Part shown: one piece after another, positions 32,961 to 47,235 of the stretch | Position numbering within the stretch: position 1 is the first letter of the stretch | How the letters are laid out: each line of letters opens with the position of its first letter | Source: Coix lacryma-jobi var. lacryma-jobi | Lineage: Eukaryota; Streptophyta; Magnoliopsida; Poales; Poaceae | Assembly: GCA_009763385.1 (NCBI GenBank) | Contig: CM019825.1 | Span: 16,499,621-16,563,620, forward strand | Length of the DNA stretch: 64,000 nt | Direction of reading: 5' to 3' | The notes under the pieces: generated by a model | Seen by the model: only the letters and a program-made list of their open reading frames with translations | Database searches by the model: none | Told to the model about the DNA's origin: nothing | Translations under genes and position numbers: made by a program

Positions 32961-35900
32961 CTTCAGAACACACTGCTTTGCTTGGCGAAATAACTCCTGC
33001 CTATATTTGGCATCTCATCTACTTAATTTAAATTCCATATCTCAGGAAGGAAAAAAAGTGCATTTCAGTAAAGTCTTTTTTTCTGCTTTATCCTTCTCTC
33101 AATCAAAGAAAGGGAATGCAGATAGAGCCCTCTCTTCGATGCCATCTCATCCTTTCTTTCCCTAGCTTCCTTCTATGCTGAAAGAAGCTTCTTTGGAGAG
33201 CGTAGAAGTGGCTTTAACACAAGCCCCTGACATTGACTAGAGGACTGGGTGGTGGATTAGCCTCAGAAGGTGGTTCGCCAGGGCTCAAACCGAACCGATT
33301 GGCCAATACCTTTTCGAATGATTCAGTCTTTTTTATTTTCACACTCTATCTAGACCCGGTAAGCCGTCTTGTACGGTAAGGGCTTTGTTCTTAGTAATTC
33401 CAAAAAATTGACTATCTTTCTCTATCCTCTCTGAATTCCGATCATTCACTTCAAGAAGCAGCTCTCTATTAAATGAAATTTAAGTAAATAAGGAAATCCC
33501 CTTTCGAAAATGAGGCAGCTGTTTCATTCGCACATCCAAACTTACCATCTCCACTACAACATCGCTATCAGTGGGTGCTTTAGAAAACATGATCGATGAA
33601 AGTTGACACAATAATAGGAGAAATGACGAACTTTTTCATATTCAATTTTACCTTGGGATTCTGGTCCTGATGCGGACACACCTGTCGACAACAGAGAAGG
33701 GATGAAATTGAGAGCGGATAGCAAGATCGAATGAATGGATACTCTGAGATAGAACGATAAAAATAAAATTTGATTAATCCTACAAAAGCCTTACAAGCAG
33801 GTAAACTTTATGCAGTATCTGCTACAAAAAGAAGGTTAGAGAACAGGTTCCATCTACTTTATCCGCATCCGCTTTTGGGCATGAAGAACATGCTTCTTCT
33901 CAATTTATAGGAATCGTTAACCGCAACTCTCCTTTTCAGCTTGGATTGGTTTTTTTGCAGTAGAGAAGCCGTTTCCTTTGAACTTGGTCCATCGGACAGA
34001 AGATATAGACATGGAGAAGCTTTTCAATGTAAATCTTTCACTACTTTGTTTGGACCTTGCTTCTTCACTTAATGCTTGCTTTCCGTCTTGCCTTTGCTGG
34101 GCCTACGATAAATACGAAATAAGATTGTACATGAAGGTTGGTGAAAAGCAAAAGAAGCAATTGGTTCTCAAATGCCGTGACGTCACCTAGCTTTATTCCA
34201 AATTTATCATTCTATTGGTATGTATAGTGTCTTTCATCTGCTTTTCATTCATTCTGCCCACAGCCGTTAGGTATTATGACAAAAGGAACCAGCATGTTGC
34301 TCCTGAATCTACAGATAGAGAAGAGGGCACGTCTCTTTTTCTAGAAGCCGGTCTATGTTCTTATTCTTAATCGAATTCTAAAGAAACGTCAGTTTCAAAT
34401 CACTTCCATTGGGCTGAGCGGGTCATATATGCCTTTTGGCTTTCACCTATGTTATGTATTCTCTCACAATCACTCCTAGCAATAAGTGAAAAGGCGGCTA
34501 TCGATACTGTCCCCTCCTCTTCTTTGTCTACTTCTCCACATTAGAATTTCTGACTGGTTCACGCCTGCTTTTGTATTGGTTATAACCTCTGTACTGTATT
34601 TTGTTTGGCTTAAATTGCCAAATGGCGAGACCAGACCCCATGAAGCTTCTAAGTCAGATGTAGATTTGCAAGAATCAGATTTACCAACGGGAAGAACGCT
34701 TAGTGTATCCGCGGTGGGTGAATCTTAGGAAACTCGCCTTGTCCGAACAAAAGCGGGAGGTAGGTAGGTGGTAGTTAGAAGGATTCCTTCGGGGAGCTGC
34801 TTCTTCCTCTGGATTCCCTTCTTCTATAGACAGACCCCCGGCTAGGGCAGCAGCGTTTTAAAGAAATACGAACAGTTTGGTTTTCAGTGAGCCCGCTTCT
34901 TAGTGATAGGTTTCTAAAGTATCTATCGCTATGTGCCCCTCCCCGGAAAAAAACAAATAGGCTCGGGCAATTATCAGCTTAGGGACAGCAAGCGGATAGT
35001 AGATCTGGCTCCATCCCTTGAATCCGCTGTAACTGATAGAATCTTGTACGAGAGACCCGCAAATAAATAGGGAAACCCGCTTGCTTTTTAAGTAGAAGCT
35101 GAGCCATTACCTGCTAGCATATCTCCCCACCGGGACTCCCCCCAAAGCAAAGCTAAACCCGTTCTTTAATTCAATACCTAGAGACCCCTCCAGTCCAAGT
35201 TGAGGCGCAGTAGGAGGGATTTCTGTCACCATTATTTATGGACCACGTAAACATACTTTTTGAGTTTAGATTCTTATGCTGGACCTGCAGCCCTAGCCTG
35301 GGACACCACTGTGCGACATAAAGATCGGATCAAGTTATGATTTTATCATTAAGAAAGAGTACCCGAGAAGAATAGATATGATCCGGAAACACTCTTATTC
35401 GACGAGGCGTAGAGCGTTTGACTTTCTTCTTTACAATTTCCTTAATGCGCATGAATGAGAGATTACAGCACTTAGTATGAGCATATCGGCCTAGCTTCTT
35501 AGCCATAAGAATAGTTCTACCTACCAAGTCAACCCTACTCTTGCCCACAATAAATTATTATTAGATACTCAATTCTTCATTGACTAGCCCCCCCAATTAC
35601 CTATGCCCTCCCTAGCTTATCCATAAGAAGAGACATATCTGAATAGATAGTATTAGACCACTTCTCACAAGCCCAGTCATACATAAAGGAGGATTTCTTA
35701 TAGGCAAAAAGAAAACACATCTATATCGGCGTCAAGAGTTACCCAAGTCCGAAGTAATGCGTCTTTCTATCTAGTCCAACATGCTTACCCAAGACCCAAC
35801 TTCTTCACTACTTGACCTACTTTCTATAACTCCCAGACTCTGCTTATTATGCCCGAAGGAGCGTATTTAGACTGAATAAGTAAATAAGGCGCGGAGCGAT

Positions 35901-38852
35901 ATCTCTCAGTTCACTAAGGATGAAATACTCTTGCTAGCTTTCTATCAACCACACTTCAATCTAATCTTTGTCTCCACCCTTCCGGTTCGGTAGCTAACGA
36001 AAGGAGTTCTTTCGCCAAGAACAAGCAACGGCGAGCTACCGCGAAAGCCGTTGCGCGTTAGTCACGCGCATACGTTTTCTTGCTCGGTTAAAGGAATATG
36101 CACAGGAAATCAAGCAAATCAAAAGCAAGTGTCTTACAAATAGTAGTGAATCGGGTACATCTGCGCTAGGGTCAATCTTCTTGAGCCTTGAGTCATTCTA
36201 CTACTATCAGGAAGGAGAAGGGTAAATAAGTTTTGGAGCTTGGCGCTTGGGAATTCATTGTAGAAGAAAGTAAATGACAAAGTACTCTACGAAACTCCGT
36301 GAACCTAACTCAATTCTGAATAATGAAGAAGAACCACTTTATTGACTCCAGCCGACTGAGACAGTCAAAGCGTAAACTCATGGGGAAGTAAACTTCTACT
36401 ACTAGAGAAAAGAGGATAGCCATCTGAAACACTCTTCTTTGTTCAGTGCTTGACTTGAAACTACTGCCTCTTGGGAAGATATTCAACTATTGGTTGTTCT
36501 ACACTGCTTGACCAGAGAGGGATCAGGCAGAATTGTCCCCGTAAAACTCTTATCAATATTGGCTGTCAACTAGACTATATAGCAATAGCAGGATTTTATT
36601 GTTCTTACTCATTGTCTACAGAACTTATCTTTCTCATCATAGGACATCTAGAGCATCAGAACCAAGTCATACCAGGAGGGATTCTTTTTACTGCACATAG
36701 GCGACGTAGCCATAGATGCTAAGCATTTCTTCTCCTATATGTCTACAAAATAGACAACTTCTACTTGATCAGATAGAAAGCACCCGCTTCCACAACCAGC
36801 TTGCACCAGATCATCCTATCAACTAGACACAAGGAAGATTCAGACTAGGGCTTGTGACTAAGGCTTGCTTATGCTTAGGTAGTTTTCATTGTTTAGGATT
36901 AGTATGTTTTTTCAAAGGAGTTCTTATAGGTGTACAGTAGGACTGTAGGAATTGGGAGTATTAAGTAGTGAAGCTTAGGAATAGGTTATTGCTTTGATCT
37001 AATGATGTAGTCAAGTAGAAAAGAATTACTAGGTAAAGCAGCTACCTTACCTTAGGTGTAAAGTAAGGGTTGGTAAAGTCTCACAGCGATAAGAGGAAAT
37101 TTCCAATAGGTCATTGGGCAAGCAATGTATTGGCATTTTTTACAGTTGTGAAAGCATAACTTCATTTTTCGGCGGGGAGAAGAGTTGGCCATGGCACAGG
37201 TAAAGAAAAACAATACTATTATCTATTGAATGAGAGTCTATAATTGCTATTAACTGATCAATTAGAGTACTGAACCGTGGAACCTTATTGATTCACTCCT
37301 CGCATACTTAACTACACGTTTTTTCTTTGCAACCAAGGGGAGCTACACCACGCTGCTCCCCTGCCACTGAGCTTGCTACCCCTTTGATTTCTACCAATGA
37401 ACCTTCCCTAAATACATGTATTTATCTTTCCAAAAGAAAGTGGATCTCATAGCCTCTGACAATTCGAAAAGGTAGGTCTCAGTCTCATTTTGAAGATGAC
37501 CACCGGATTTTCAAGATGATATTCTTTAAGCCAAGCTGCCTGCCAAGCCAATCCTATGGTCAATGCGGAACTGGAAACCATTGCTATTTGAGCAGTTAGA
37601 GAATCGAAATTCCACTCATTTAGAAATCGATCAGCAAATGCCAGAAGAAGGATAAGGGGAGCCCACACCAACGTAGTCTTAGCCCTAGAACACATGGAGC
37701 TTGGAGCACTGATAATAAGTCTGTATGATTAGAATGGAGGAACAATCACCACATCCATATTGAGGAGAAAGCTCACTCTGGCTACTGAACTTGTAAATAC
37801 AGTTGCGCTCATGATAGGGAATTCCATTTATGGCGTGAGGTTAAGTTAGTAAAGATCTTAAGTTCTGGTAAATAATAGGCAGGAACTCCACAAATCCATC
37901 AATAGAACCAAGTTCGGATGAAGTACTTGGTAGGACCGTAGCCCAAGCCACCAGGCGAGGCCGCTAAGGAAGTACATACCACAGTAGAATCGTATACAGT
38001 GTCTAGCTGTAGAAAAGTTTTAGACTAGAGACGGGCTTTATATCTAACAGGTAGTCGGAGTGATCAAAGCGCTCCATCCAAGCTTGCTTTGTTTGCTGCT
38101 TTGGCCTCGTCATTCCGATACAGAATTCTAAGTAAAGCTATTGACATTCCTTTGTAGCTTTGCCCCTGTAGCCTTAAGTATCGGTTTCCCCCAATCAACT
38201 CCAGATTCTGCTAATCAGACTACACGCTAGGAAGTTGGCTAGTTATATATAGTTGGGCAACCCTTACTGAGTTTAGGTTTAGCTGGTATCACCAACTCAC
38301 AGGGCATAAGGGCGGAGCCAAAATAGCCGGGATATCTTCTTGGGGGAAAATAGCTAAAATCTTTCTTTGTTGGACAACCAGGGCAGAAAAGTAATCCACA
38401 GTCTCCTTTTTCGCTGAACCAGGGAGGCACGAAGTGTTGAAGAAAAACAGAATTTATTCCAGTAGCTTTACGACATACATTTCTGAATAGGAAAAGGAAG
38501 TATGTTAAATCTTTCCGGGTCATACCCCTAGTTACGAGTCTTTCCTATCCCTGTAGCCCCACTTACATGGCTTTGGCCTTCACTCCCCGATGAACAAATA
38601 GAGTAAAAAAGGGGATTCTACTGTACCTATAACAATCACTTACGGCAAATCGAGTACCCGCACTATACGTTTATCTACGGCGTAATCGTTCCAAGTTGAG
38701 AATTCCATGAATAGCCTTTCTTTATAGCACGCGCCTAATCTATCAACTAGCGGCGTATACTCCAACTAGTCTGTAAGGGATGAATATGATTGATCTTACC
38801 AAGAGGAAGATACTCGCTCTTCTGTCTGGTCCAATAAACTAGCATACTTCGT
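32961..38852. other. Long mitochondrial-type spacer, no recognisable gene
   Basis: I find no known gene in nearly 6 kb. Open frames are short. The most notable are 70 codons at 33978-34190 (plus), 80 codons with a hydrophobic segment at 34486-34728 (plus), 72 basic codons at 35330-35548 (minus), 82 codons with two hydrophobic stretches at 37447-37695 (minus) and 94 codons at 38239-38523 (minus). None is recognised. A copy of one arm of the 11.8 kb hairpin is at 36066-36081. Confidence 0.4.
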
Positions 38853-39038
38853 ATGGCTCGCTTCACTCTCGTATTGCTCTTGCTTTTGGGTCAAGCGGAA
38901 GTAAAATCCTGTTGTTCAGAAATAGGGTCAGGTGGTTTTGGGGGAGCAACAGTAATTACAAGCTTAGCTAGCGCCATACCAGTAGTAGGAGATACCATAG
39001 TGACTTGGCTTTGGGGTGGTCTTTTATTTATTCTTTGA
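38853..39038 (+). CDS. Chimeric ORF containing a cob (cytochrome b) fragment
   Basis: 61-codon frame. Residues about 29-56 (GGATVITSLASAIPVVGDTI plus VTWLWGG, 38938-39020) are the cytochrome b segment between transmembrane helices C and D. Residues 1-28 (MARFTLVLLLLLGQAEVKSC...) are unrelated to cob and form a signal-like hydrophobic start, and the last five residues are also foreign. Cytochrome b is a complex III subunit, but this piece lacks most of the protein. It is a recombination product of the kind that generates chimeric mitochondrial ORFs; some such ORFs cause cytoplasmic male sterility, though nothing here shows that. No native cob gene is present in the window. Confidence 0.7.
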   Translation: MARFTLVLLLLLGQAEVKSCCSEIGSGGFGGATVITSLASAIPVVGDTIVTWLWGGLLFIL

Positions 39039-42000
39039 ATTCAATATCATCATAGGGTAAGGAAATAGAATCAACAAGCTTACCAGCAGAAAAGAGCTCC
39101 TTCGACGTAAGCCAGTCAGCTTTTTGGATCCTTATTCCAAGCCCCGCCAGGCTATAAAACGGATGCCCCAGGACCAGCCAAGTAAGCAGCTCCAGCCATT
39201 GAATGCTACGAGTGAGCAGGAATTTGCTTTTGCTTTGTTAGACGGGTAGGAGCCGGGCAATGGTGCCGTTGAATGGAAGTACACGCATCAAGTAAGTAGC
39301 AGCAGCTGAATGAGCTGGATCCCTTGCTTCTTCATTTGTAGTAGCGAGAAGAAGGAAGAGTTATCGAAAGAGTCGTAGTTCAAGTAGTATTCCTAGTGAA
39401 AAGCAGTACGAGCGGGAGGCAAGGGAGAGCTACTTTACTTATAGTGAGTGCATGGGTTTACAACGGGACTTTTGATCATGGCTAGATCGATCGCTTCTAT
39501 ACATCGTCTTAGCACTTAGGCAGTACAATGGCTTCAGTACATATGGCGCAAGAGCTAGCGGTGATTGGCTTGTAGGAGACAGATAAGAAGTCAAAAGAAA
39601 TCCCAATTTTAAGCTGTCTTTGCTCATTGCTTTTTGGAGAACCTTTGCCCAGCTATTCAGTCACTCTAGCTTTTTCCAAGTGAATTTTTCTTTCAAGCTT
39701 GGAATAGGCTGATAAAGCTTACTGGTCTTCGGAGGAGCTAGGTTTTGTGAAAGACACATCTGGATAGCTAGGGCTAAGTGCTTAAGGAAACTAGGTCAAG
39801 AAGGTGAAACTGGATAGCCGGCATAGGTCAGGTAGTTGTTATCACCGGGTGCCTGGACATTGAATAGACGTTTGTTAAGGCACGAGGCAGACCTTTGTGA
39901 ATAGTGCAGCAATGGTATAGATAGCCAACCAAGCACCAGTAAGCTACTAAGGCTAGGCATATGGTTTCAAATAGGGCGGCATGGTCGCTGATAAACTTGG
40001 TTGAAGCACCGGCCAGGCCAGCAAAATAGTAGTGTGAAATAAATGAACGTATAGGTGTTTGGTTGCTAGCAAGATAACTTGATTTACAAGTTGGAAAGTG
40101 AGAAGCACCGTTTCGCGTCAAATAGCGAAAGTAGGAGGTCAGTCATAAGTCAAAGTAAGCATATATGCGAGCGATAGCTAGTAACCTTTATTTATTAGTT
40201 GTCAGAAAGTAGGCATGTAGTAGAAAGTTAAGTAAAGGCGCCAGCGCCAGATAAGAAAATGAAAGACAAGAAATGCAATTCACAAAAGAGACTATATAAG
40301 AAAAAAACACTCATTATAATAGCAGAGAGTTCTTTTTTCAACATTTCCTAAAAAAAGGATAGTAAAAAAACCACCTTCTCAACAAGTTTTTTGTATAACC
40401 AAAATTCCAGAGTAAATAAATGGGGATTCACTTAGATTTTTGTCTCTTTTACTTTCTGGGAATGAGCTTCTTCAAAACTTTCGTCCTTCAGTGCTTTACT
40501 ACTCACTTGAAACTCTGACCCTGGCATGCGTACTATTGGAGTTGAACCTGACACTGGGAGAAGACACTGAGTGATGCCATGAATCCAAGAAGACACTGAG
40601 TGATGCCCTTAATGGGTATCACGAAGGGATAATAGAGCAGAAGACAAGAAGAGAGCGAGGTATTCCTCTTTCCATTATCGTAGACAAGACGTGCCTTTCC
40701 GTGGTGGTAACTTGGATAGACCAGGTTGAATAAAGGGATCAAATGCAATGTTCGTTTACAGAAAAGGAAAGGCGGCGGAAGGCAGTTGAATCCGCTCCTG
40801 CGATGTGAAGGTTTTGGGTTAGTTTCCCGGCGAGGAGGAAGATACCTACCCGAAAGCGAGCAAAGCAAGCTAAGAAGGTGCCAGCCTGGTTTGGCGAAGT
40901 CTGTATGTAAGCTAAGAGGTCTGCGTTTCAAATCTTTTTCATCAAACGAGCAATAGCTTATTTGAATATTCCGACTGCGTCCTTCATTCACAAGCTAGCT
41001 TGGAACGGCGTAAAGAGGGAACTAGTAGCTGGGTGACGTGGAAGACATGAAAGGAGCCTGCTAAAGCTTCATTCCAGGTTTGGTTCAGGAATACGACGCG
41101 ACAGACAAGCGAGTTCCACGAAGTGAATGGTAAAGCGATCCAAGGCGCCAGTAAACAGAGCTTGAGTTGTGAAGTTTTTCGCATCACTGAGCTTCCTGGG
41201 AATCCATCTTCTCTACAGCTAGCTTTCCTAGTTCTAGGTTTTCTTTGCCAGCTAATCCGTTAATCCTATGACCGGAGGGCCCCACCAAACAAGGAAGAAA
41301 GCTAGCCTCGGAATAGAGGCGGATCGGCGGCATATGAAGCTGAAAGATTAGTTGCTAAAGCCTCTCCCGTCCCATTTCCAGTTGTCCTAAGGTAATCCCT
41401 TACAGTTGGGAATGCTAAGGTAATAAACTCCATTTGCAGTTGTGCCTAACGGACTTACCTTTCCGTTGTAAATAAGTGGCTCAGTTGGTACGTAAGAGAG
41501 CTTAGTTGGCAACGTGCTGCAAGGGAAAGCAGTTGTAGGAGTTCATTAATCCAGCCATTGTCCTTAAGTGCTTGCCAATGGATGGTCCTTCTTTCCCTTC
41601 CGATACATAAAAACGATTTCTTTGCCTTATCACTAGTGGTCTCAATCCTTGACTCCAGTATGTATCTCATATCAGGTGCGTTACTCCTTTTATAGATAGA
41701 TGCGTCTGGAGACTGATAACGCTTGTGATCTCTTTCTTTTTCTATTGGTTAAGGAATGCCAATAATGAAATAACTGATAGAGCAGCTAATGGATTTCATG
41801 TCCTTCTTGATCTCCATTCTCATTGGACGTTTTGACTTAGTAGCTATGTGATTTTTCACTTTGATCCGCGTACTTGATTTCTTCTTGTTCCTTTCGTCTC
41901 TCTTCTTTGGGCCCTGTATTGGGAACCATTCTTTCCCATTAGAATAGCATTCCTTCCATTCTGCCAACCAACCATATCTCTTATCCCCGTCCGAAGGCAA

Positions 42001-45000
42001 GTATTTAGGACTTTTCCTATGGCTTTCGAATAGAGCCACAATTACGCGAGCGGTAGACTCCCTATTTTTTCGAGCTAATAGCATAGACCTGGCAACTAGT
42101 ATGGATGGGCAGGCAAGAGACAGAGGAAAGAGATAGAGAGAGGGAATTTATCTAGAAGGGTGGCGCTTCCATTCCCGAAGGTTGCTTTTGGGATAGGTGG
42201 AAGAAAGATGCAAAGCGTATGTTTTTTTTGTGGGTGCGGGGGTGAAGTGGTCCGAGCAATTGAAAAATTCAAAGTCGTTGAGAGAGGAGTTAGGTGGACG
42301 ATCTGGTAACGTCGAAGGCGCTGACACAAGCAAACGTGACGCAGGTCTTCGTGTGGAACCCTCTCTGCAAAAGGCAGACCCCGAAATCTGATTGCAAATG
42401 CTTCAAACTCCCCTTGGGCAAGTTTGGTTCGGCAGATGGTTCAATGATTTCGCTTTTCATTCTGGTTTTTCAAATTGTTGGGTTTAACGTCAACATCGTG
42501 TCTCGGTATGAAAGAGCTTGATCAGTTAAGGAAATAGCGAAGGTGAACCGTGAGTGGTTGTTCCAAACGTTTCCCCCCCGGCGCCTAGCCTTTCTAGAAA
42601 ATCCTTGGGCGAGTCGAATTGTAATAAAAGTATTGGCTCCTTCCTGGGTCTGAGGTAACTAAAACTTCCAAGTAAGGGGTACTCGCTTTCCGATACTCAA
42701 CTCGTGTCAACGAGGAAGTCAGTGAAAAAAATCCCTGAAAGGAGGAGAGTCTCCATGGATGGGTTTCTAAGGGAAAAAGGCTGTGTGTAAGGAGTGGTAT
42801 TCCACCCGTGCCCTTGATAGCTGAACATCCATAAAATCTGTATCTCTAGAGTACCAGAACTGCTTATTATTCATCATCCCAACCGAGGAGGACCAAGCTT
42901 TCCATTCGTCACATTGAGGTTGTCCTTGTCCTTCACATATCTACAACTGGTTAACTGGCTCTGAACTCCGTGAATCAATCACTTGAGCTTTATATTTAAA
43001 AGAAGGGTAAAGAGAATCTAATCCTTCCCTAAAGAGAGAAAAAGTAGTCTGAGTCTCCAGTTAGGACCTCCAAAGTCAAGTGAATACACTAAGTCAGGTC
43101 AAGTCTTTAGGAAAGCGTAGCGATGATGCACTTTTATAAGCGAAGCCGATGAACAAGACAAGGAAGTATATGGTATGAAAGGAAAGAGGGAAGATGGTCT
43201 TGTGCCGCAAGCGACTATGATGATACCCCGTTTGACTGCTAAACCAACAACCACTGGGCAGGCGAGTAAGTCTACTTACTAGTAGAAAAAAAACTCATCT
43301 TTGGTGGTACCTATCACTGAACAGCTCATCACCACTCCATAAATTCATACCTCAGGCCCCAGGTACCAGGAGTCCCCAAGAGCTCCCTGTTGGTAATAGG
43401 AAAAAATGTGTTGCTCGCACGCGCCTTAATAATGAGTTGAACCCGTTCTCAACAAAGGAGCAGGGTAGTATTTCAATGCTTACATTATTCAAATCGTACC
43501 TACCAAGAACATGTTTTTTGAGCGGGACCACTCACTTGAGGGAATTCTCTCAGCCTGGTACAGAAAGAAAGCAGGTCCTAGCAGCTAGAAGAATAGTGGC
43601 TCTGAGTCAAAGCAGCTGGGAATTCTCTATCTAAGTCACTAAAAAAATGCTAGTGAATCTCTCCTCCTCTTATCAGTACTCTAAAGTATGTCCAAAAAGG
43701 GAAATTAACAAACTGGCAGGCCTACCTACTTTGAGTATTAGAGTGGGCTAACTTAAGAGCAGCAAATCAACTATAGTTTAACTGCCAGGACCACCCACCT
43801 GGGCTAAACCCATCTATTAGCACAAGGAGAGTGACTAAATCCCGAGCCGCAATTCTTTCCTCATTATTTAACAGATAGGCAGGCAGGCGCTAGACTTATT
43901 TCCAAATAAACTACTTTTAATGCAAGCGAAGCACACTTACGTGGCCCAAGACTCTGAAATTAGGTCTCACCCTTTTGCTTGAAGTTAATGCAAGCTAGCG
44001 AGTTATTAACAAGGCACGAGTATGATAACTTGAATATAAGATTCAAAGTAAGAAGAAGGATTCTTTTATTAGATATTGTACGCTTATCAAATCCTGACAA
44101 TATAAGTACTTTACGGTGAACAAGAAAATGTTGCAGGTCTGGAAGAAAAGGGTTTTCTAAGGCCCTCTCTCTTGACTAACATGAATACCTATCCAATCTA
44201 TGAAAAACTACGGGTGGAGGCTCGTCTGTTTATCCATACGCGTGCTGCACCAGGGAGCGCCTCTTTATTTCCAGAGGCGGAATTGGTGAAATCTTCATCT
44301 GATCTTTCTAGTTGTATGTCTCTCTCCATTCATTCCTTCCTGTGGTATTCAATCTCTTTTTTCTACGATTGCCAGGTGTGATTACCTAGCGGAGCTTGCC
44401 GGGTATTTCCGATATGGCTCATTCCTATTACAATATGCCTACCTTTTTTATGTTTCTCAACAATTGTTGGTGGTGACCATATGCCAACAAACAACTCCTT
44501 AAAATGCTTATATGTATACAGCTTGGCCTTGCTATTCACAAATGTCTATCAGCTTCTCCTGCTTCTATACTTGCCTATCTGTGACATGACCTATTCCTAC
44601 TTGCTTTGTCAACTACTTTACTTTACCTATTTTTCAAAACCTATACAGATATATCTGCATAAACCGGTGCATCTCTTGTCAACTCTTCTATTCCAAGTAT
44701 ACAAGCTACTTTGGCTACACCTAGCTCTACCTTGCCTATGAGCTATTTATAATAACTAAAAATCTTTGCATTCGCCTAACACTTCGTGCCTGGCTACGAT
44801 AAAGCAAAAGAAAGAGTAATAGCAATAGAAATAGCCAAGTAGTCCACTTTGGTCTGTCAATTGGATGAGGCCGCTAGGTCGCTAAGTCAGTCATTCAGTA
44901 AATAAAGGGGTAATCCATTGGCGCGTAGCGTTTGCACGAAAGAAAGTTTTCGTCTCATTTTTTATTCTTGAAGTTTCATTCCGTCATTCCATTCATCTTT

Positions 45001-47235
45001 GAACCAGTTTACTATTAGGGAAGTCAACCCATAGTATCTAACTTGCGAGGGGATGCTACAAAAGGGTTTTCCCTCTTTCTTACAGCTGTCTGCATACATA
45101 CACAGAATGAATGACTGAAATCCCAAGTAAACATTAGTTAGGAGAAGTGCTTAATGGTACCAGCTAGCATGGTTAGGCATAGAGATGCCAAACAGGCACC
45201 AGGCCGAAGGATTCCTTTGCTCGAACTTCACATCATGGTTGAACTGGGATAATTGCATCTTGCATTTGGCAGCTATGTTCAGTTCATGGATATTGCTGTG
45301 CATGTATTTATCCTAAACCTAAACTTTTTTGATCACTGCCCGCAAGAAGAGATTTTATAGAGATTTCGCAAGTGACTGGACTTCCTATGTGGCTTTGGCG
45401 AGCGTAACTTGAGTTAAGCGATCACAAAGAGAAGAGCGGAAACTGAATCCGAACATACAGACTTTTGTTTTGAGTTAACCTAGGAATTTTACCTATTATG
45501 ATAAATCTTACACAATATTGAATTGATAAGATTACTTGATAGTTGTCTCCTGAAACACATAAAGTATTTGAGTCTCGAAACTCATGGATCCGCACCTGTC
45601 AAGTTTATATACCATTATATATGGGAATTAGCGATTCATATAGATGTTCAAAAGCATCAAGCCAGAAGACAATAACCGGGTGCATTACCCTACTATTAGG
45701 GTCTAGGCTAGCACAGAGATTTTTGCCTTGTTAAGCTCTTAAGATAAGAGCAAGTTGTTACAGCAGTTTCCCGCATTCAAACATTATAAACACCCGGCGA
45801 GTATAACGCCACTAGAGTATAAATCCACTAGAGTCTAAAAGTTATAGAAGATGCATATTACTACTTACTATCATCTCCTGGGCCTTCCCTTCTCAGCCTT
45901 GATTCAACAAGGCGGGCGCGCCTTGGAGAGACTTTTGATATAGGACTCAACAGTGCGCCGGGTGTTTTCCTTAAATACCACTAGACGCACCCGGGTGTGC
46001 CGTAAGGAAAGCTCTACACCGTGTTCTAACTAGCCCCTGAGTGCTAAGAATTCAGTGACTGAGTAGGGGTCTATCAGGGAGAGCTCTCTGATCTATCAGT
46101 ACTCTATTGTCTTCTCTTCTAATGTGTGTAGTCGCTGGTGAGTGCTTATTCTAGTCGATGTGCTGATAAGAGCTGAGGGAGTGAAATAGCTAGATTTATC
46201 CTAGTGACCGTGGCTTATTGAAGGGAGGGATCTCCTCTATTTAAGTAGGGAAGCTCACACGTGATTAGAAAATCAAAAAAGAGATAGGGAATCAGGGCCG
46301 TACCTACTTTGATCGCTGCCGACAGACTCTCTATTTTCAGGGAAGATCCAAGTATGTTGCATTTGGTACTCGAAGTTATACATTGGCCCGCCACCTGCTT
46401 CGCTCCTTCGCAGCGCGCCTTTATTCGTCTCATGACCCAGGTCGCGGGGACAGAGAGAAAGCATGAGGCATAGGAATGTAGTTCCACTTATTATACATCA
46501 ATTCTCGTCCATTCTCGACTTCCAATACACTGTCCTCGCTCTAGTCCTAGCTGCTCTAGCAAGGGCTATTCCGTACCATTTCGCTTGGTTGTAGCGCCGC
46601 CTACTTTTATTCCTTTCCAGGGGAGTTGCTTAAAGGCGGAGAGGTTGGTTTAGTATTCGACCTAGGAATTCTCAAGTCAACTTTCTCAACAACAGGACTG
46701 GCTTGCTATCTTGAGTCAGTAGTTTAACCGGATCTTTACTAAGTAACCACACCGGTAAGAGAGCAAATTGCTTAGACGAGGAGCGGTTAGCCAGTTGAAT
46801 TCAATAGTGACTTTTCTTCTTAATATTATGTTGAACATCCGCGGAGAGAGGAGAAGAGTTAGAGTCATCTTATGTATCGTTTATCACTATGGCTGTAAAG
46901 TATTTAGGAGTGATGGTAGAATAAATAAGGAAGGCAAGCTAGGAATAGGAAGGAAAGAAAGAATAGGGTTATAAGACTGTCCTCGAGAAATATCTCAATG
47001 TAAGGTAAACAGAACAGAAGTAGAATTCAATAGTGCTATTAACAGGTTGTGTTCATGTCTCCTCAGGTAGAGTTGAGATTTCTTCCGAGCCCGTGCATAA
47101 AGCACTGTGCTCCGCTGTAAACACTTTCAAAGAAAAGGAATTCCTCGAAGCTACTATGTTCGGGCAGGAAACTGGCAGAAATGATAAACTTCAACGCTCC
47201 ACTCTACGAGAAAAATACTCCTGAAAGGAATTGGG
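39039..47235. other. Long mitochondrial-type spacer with a short tandem repeat
   Basis: About 8 kb without a recognisable gene. Unidentified open frames include 152 codons at 40533-40991 (minus), 111 very basic codons at 41749-42084 (minus) and 97 codons at 39828-40121 (minus). None has a motif I recognise, and several overlap frames on the other strand. A short repeat is at 40556-40622. Confidence 0.4.
40556..40622. repeat. 29-bp tandem duplication with a long-distance copy
   Basis: AGAAGACACTGAGTGATGCC occurs twice, about 29 bp apart. The second copy continues into CTTAATGGGTATCA, which, with its preceding GTGATGCC, is found again at about 28006-28027. Confidence 0.7.

Noticed and set aside
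38938..39020. A functional cob gene
   Set aside because: Only about 28 codons of cytochrome b are present; both flanks are foreign.
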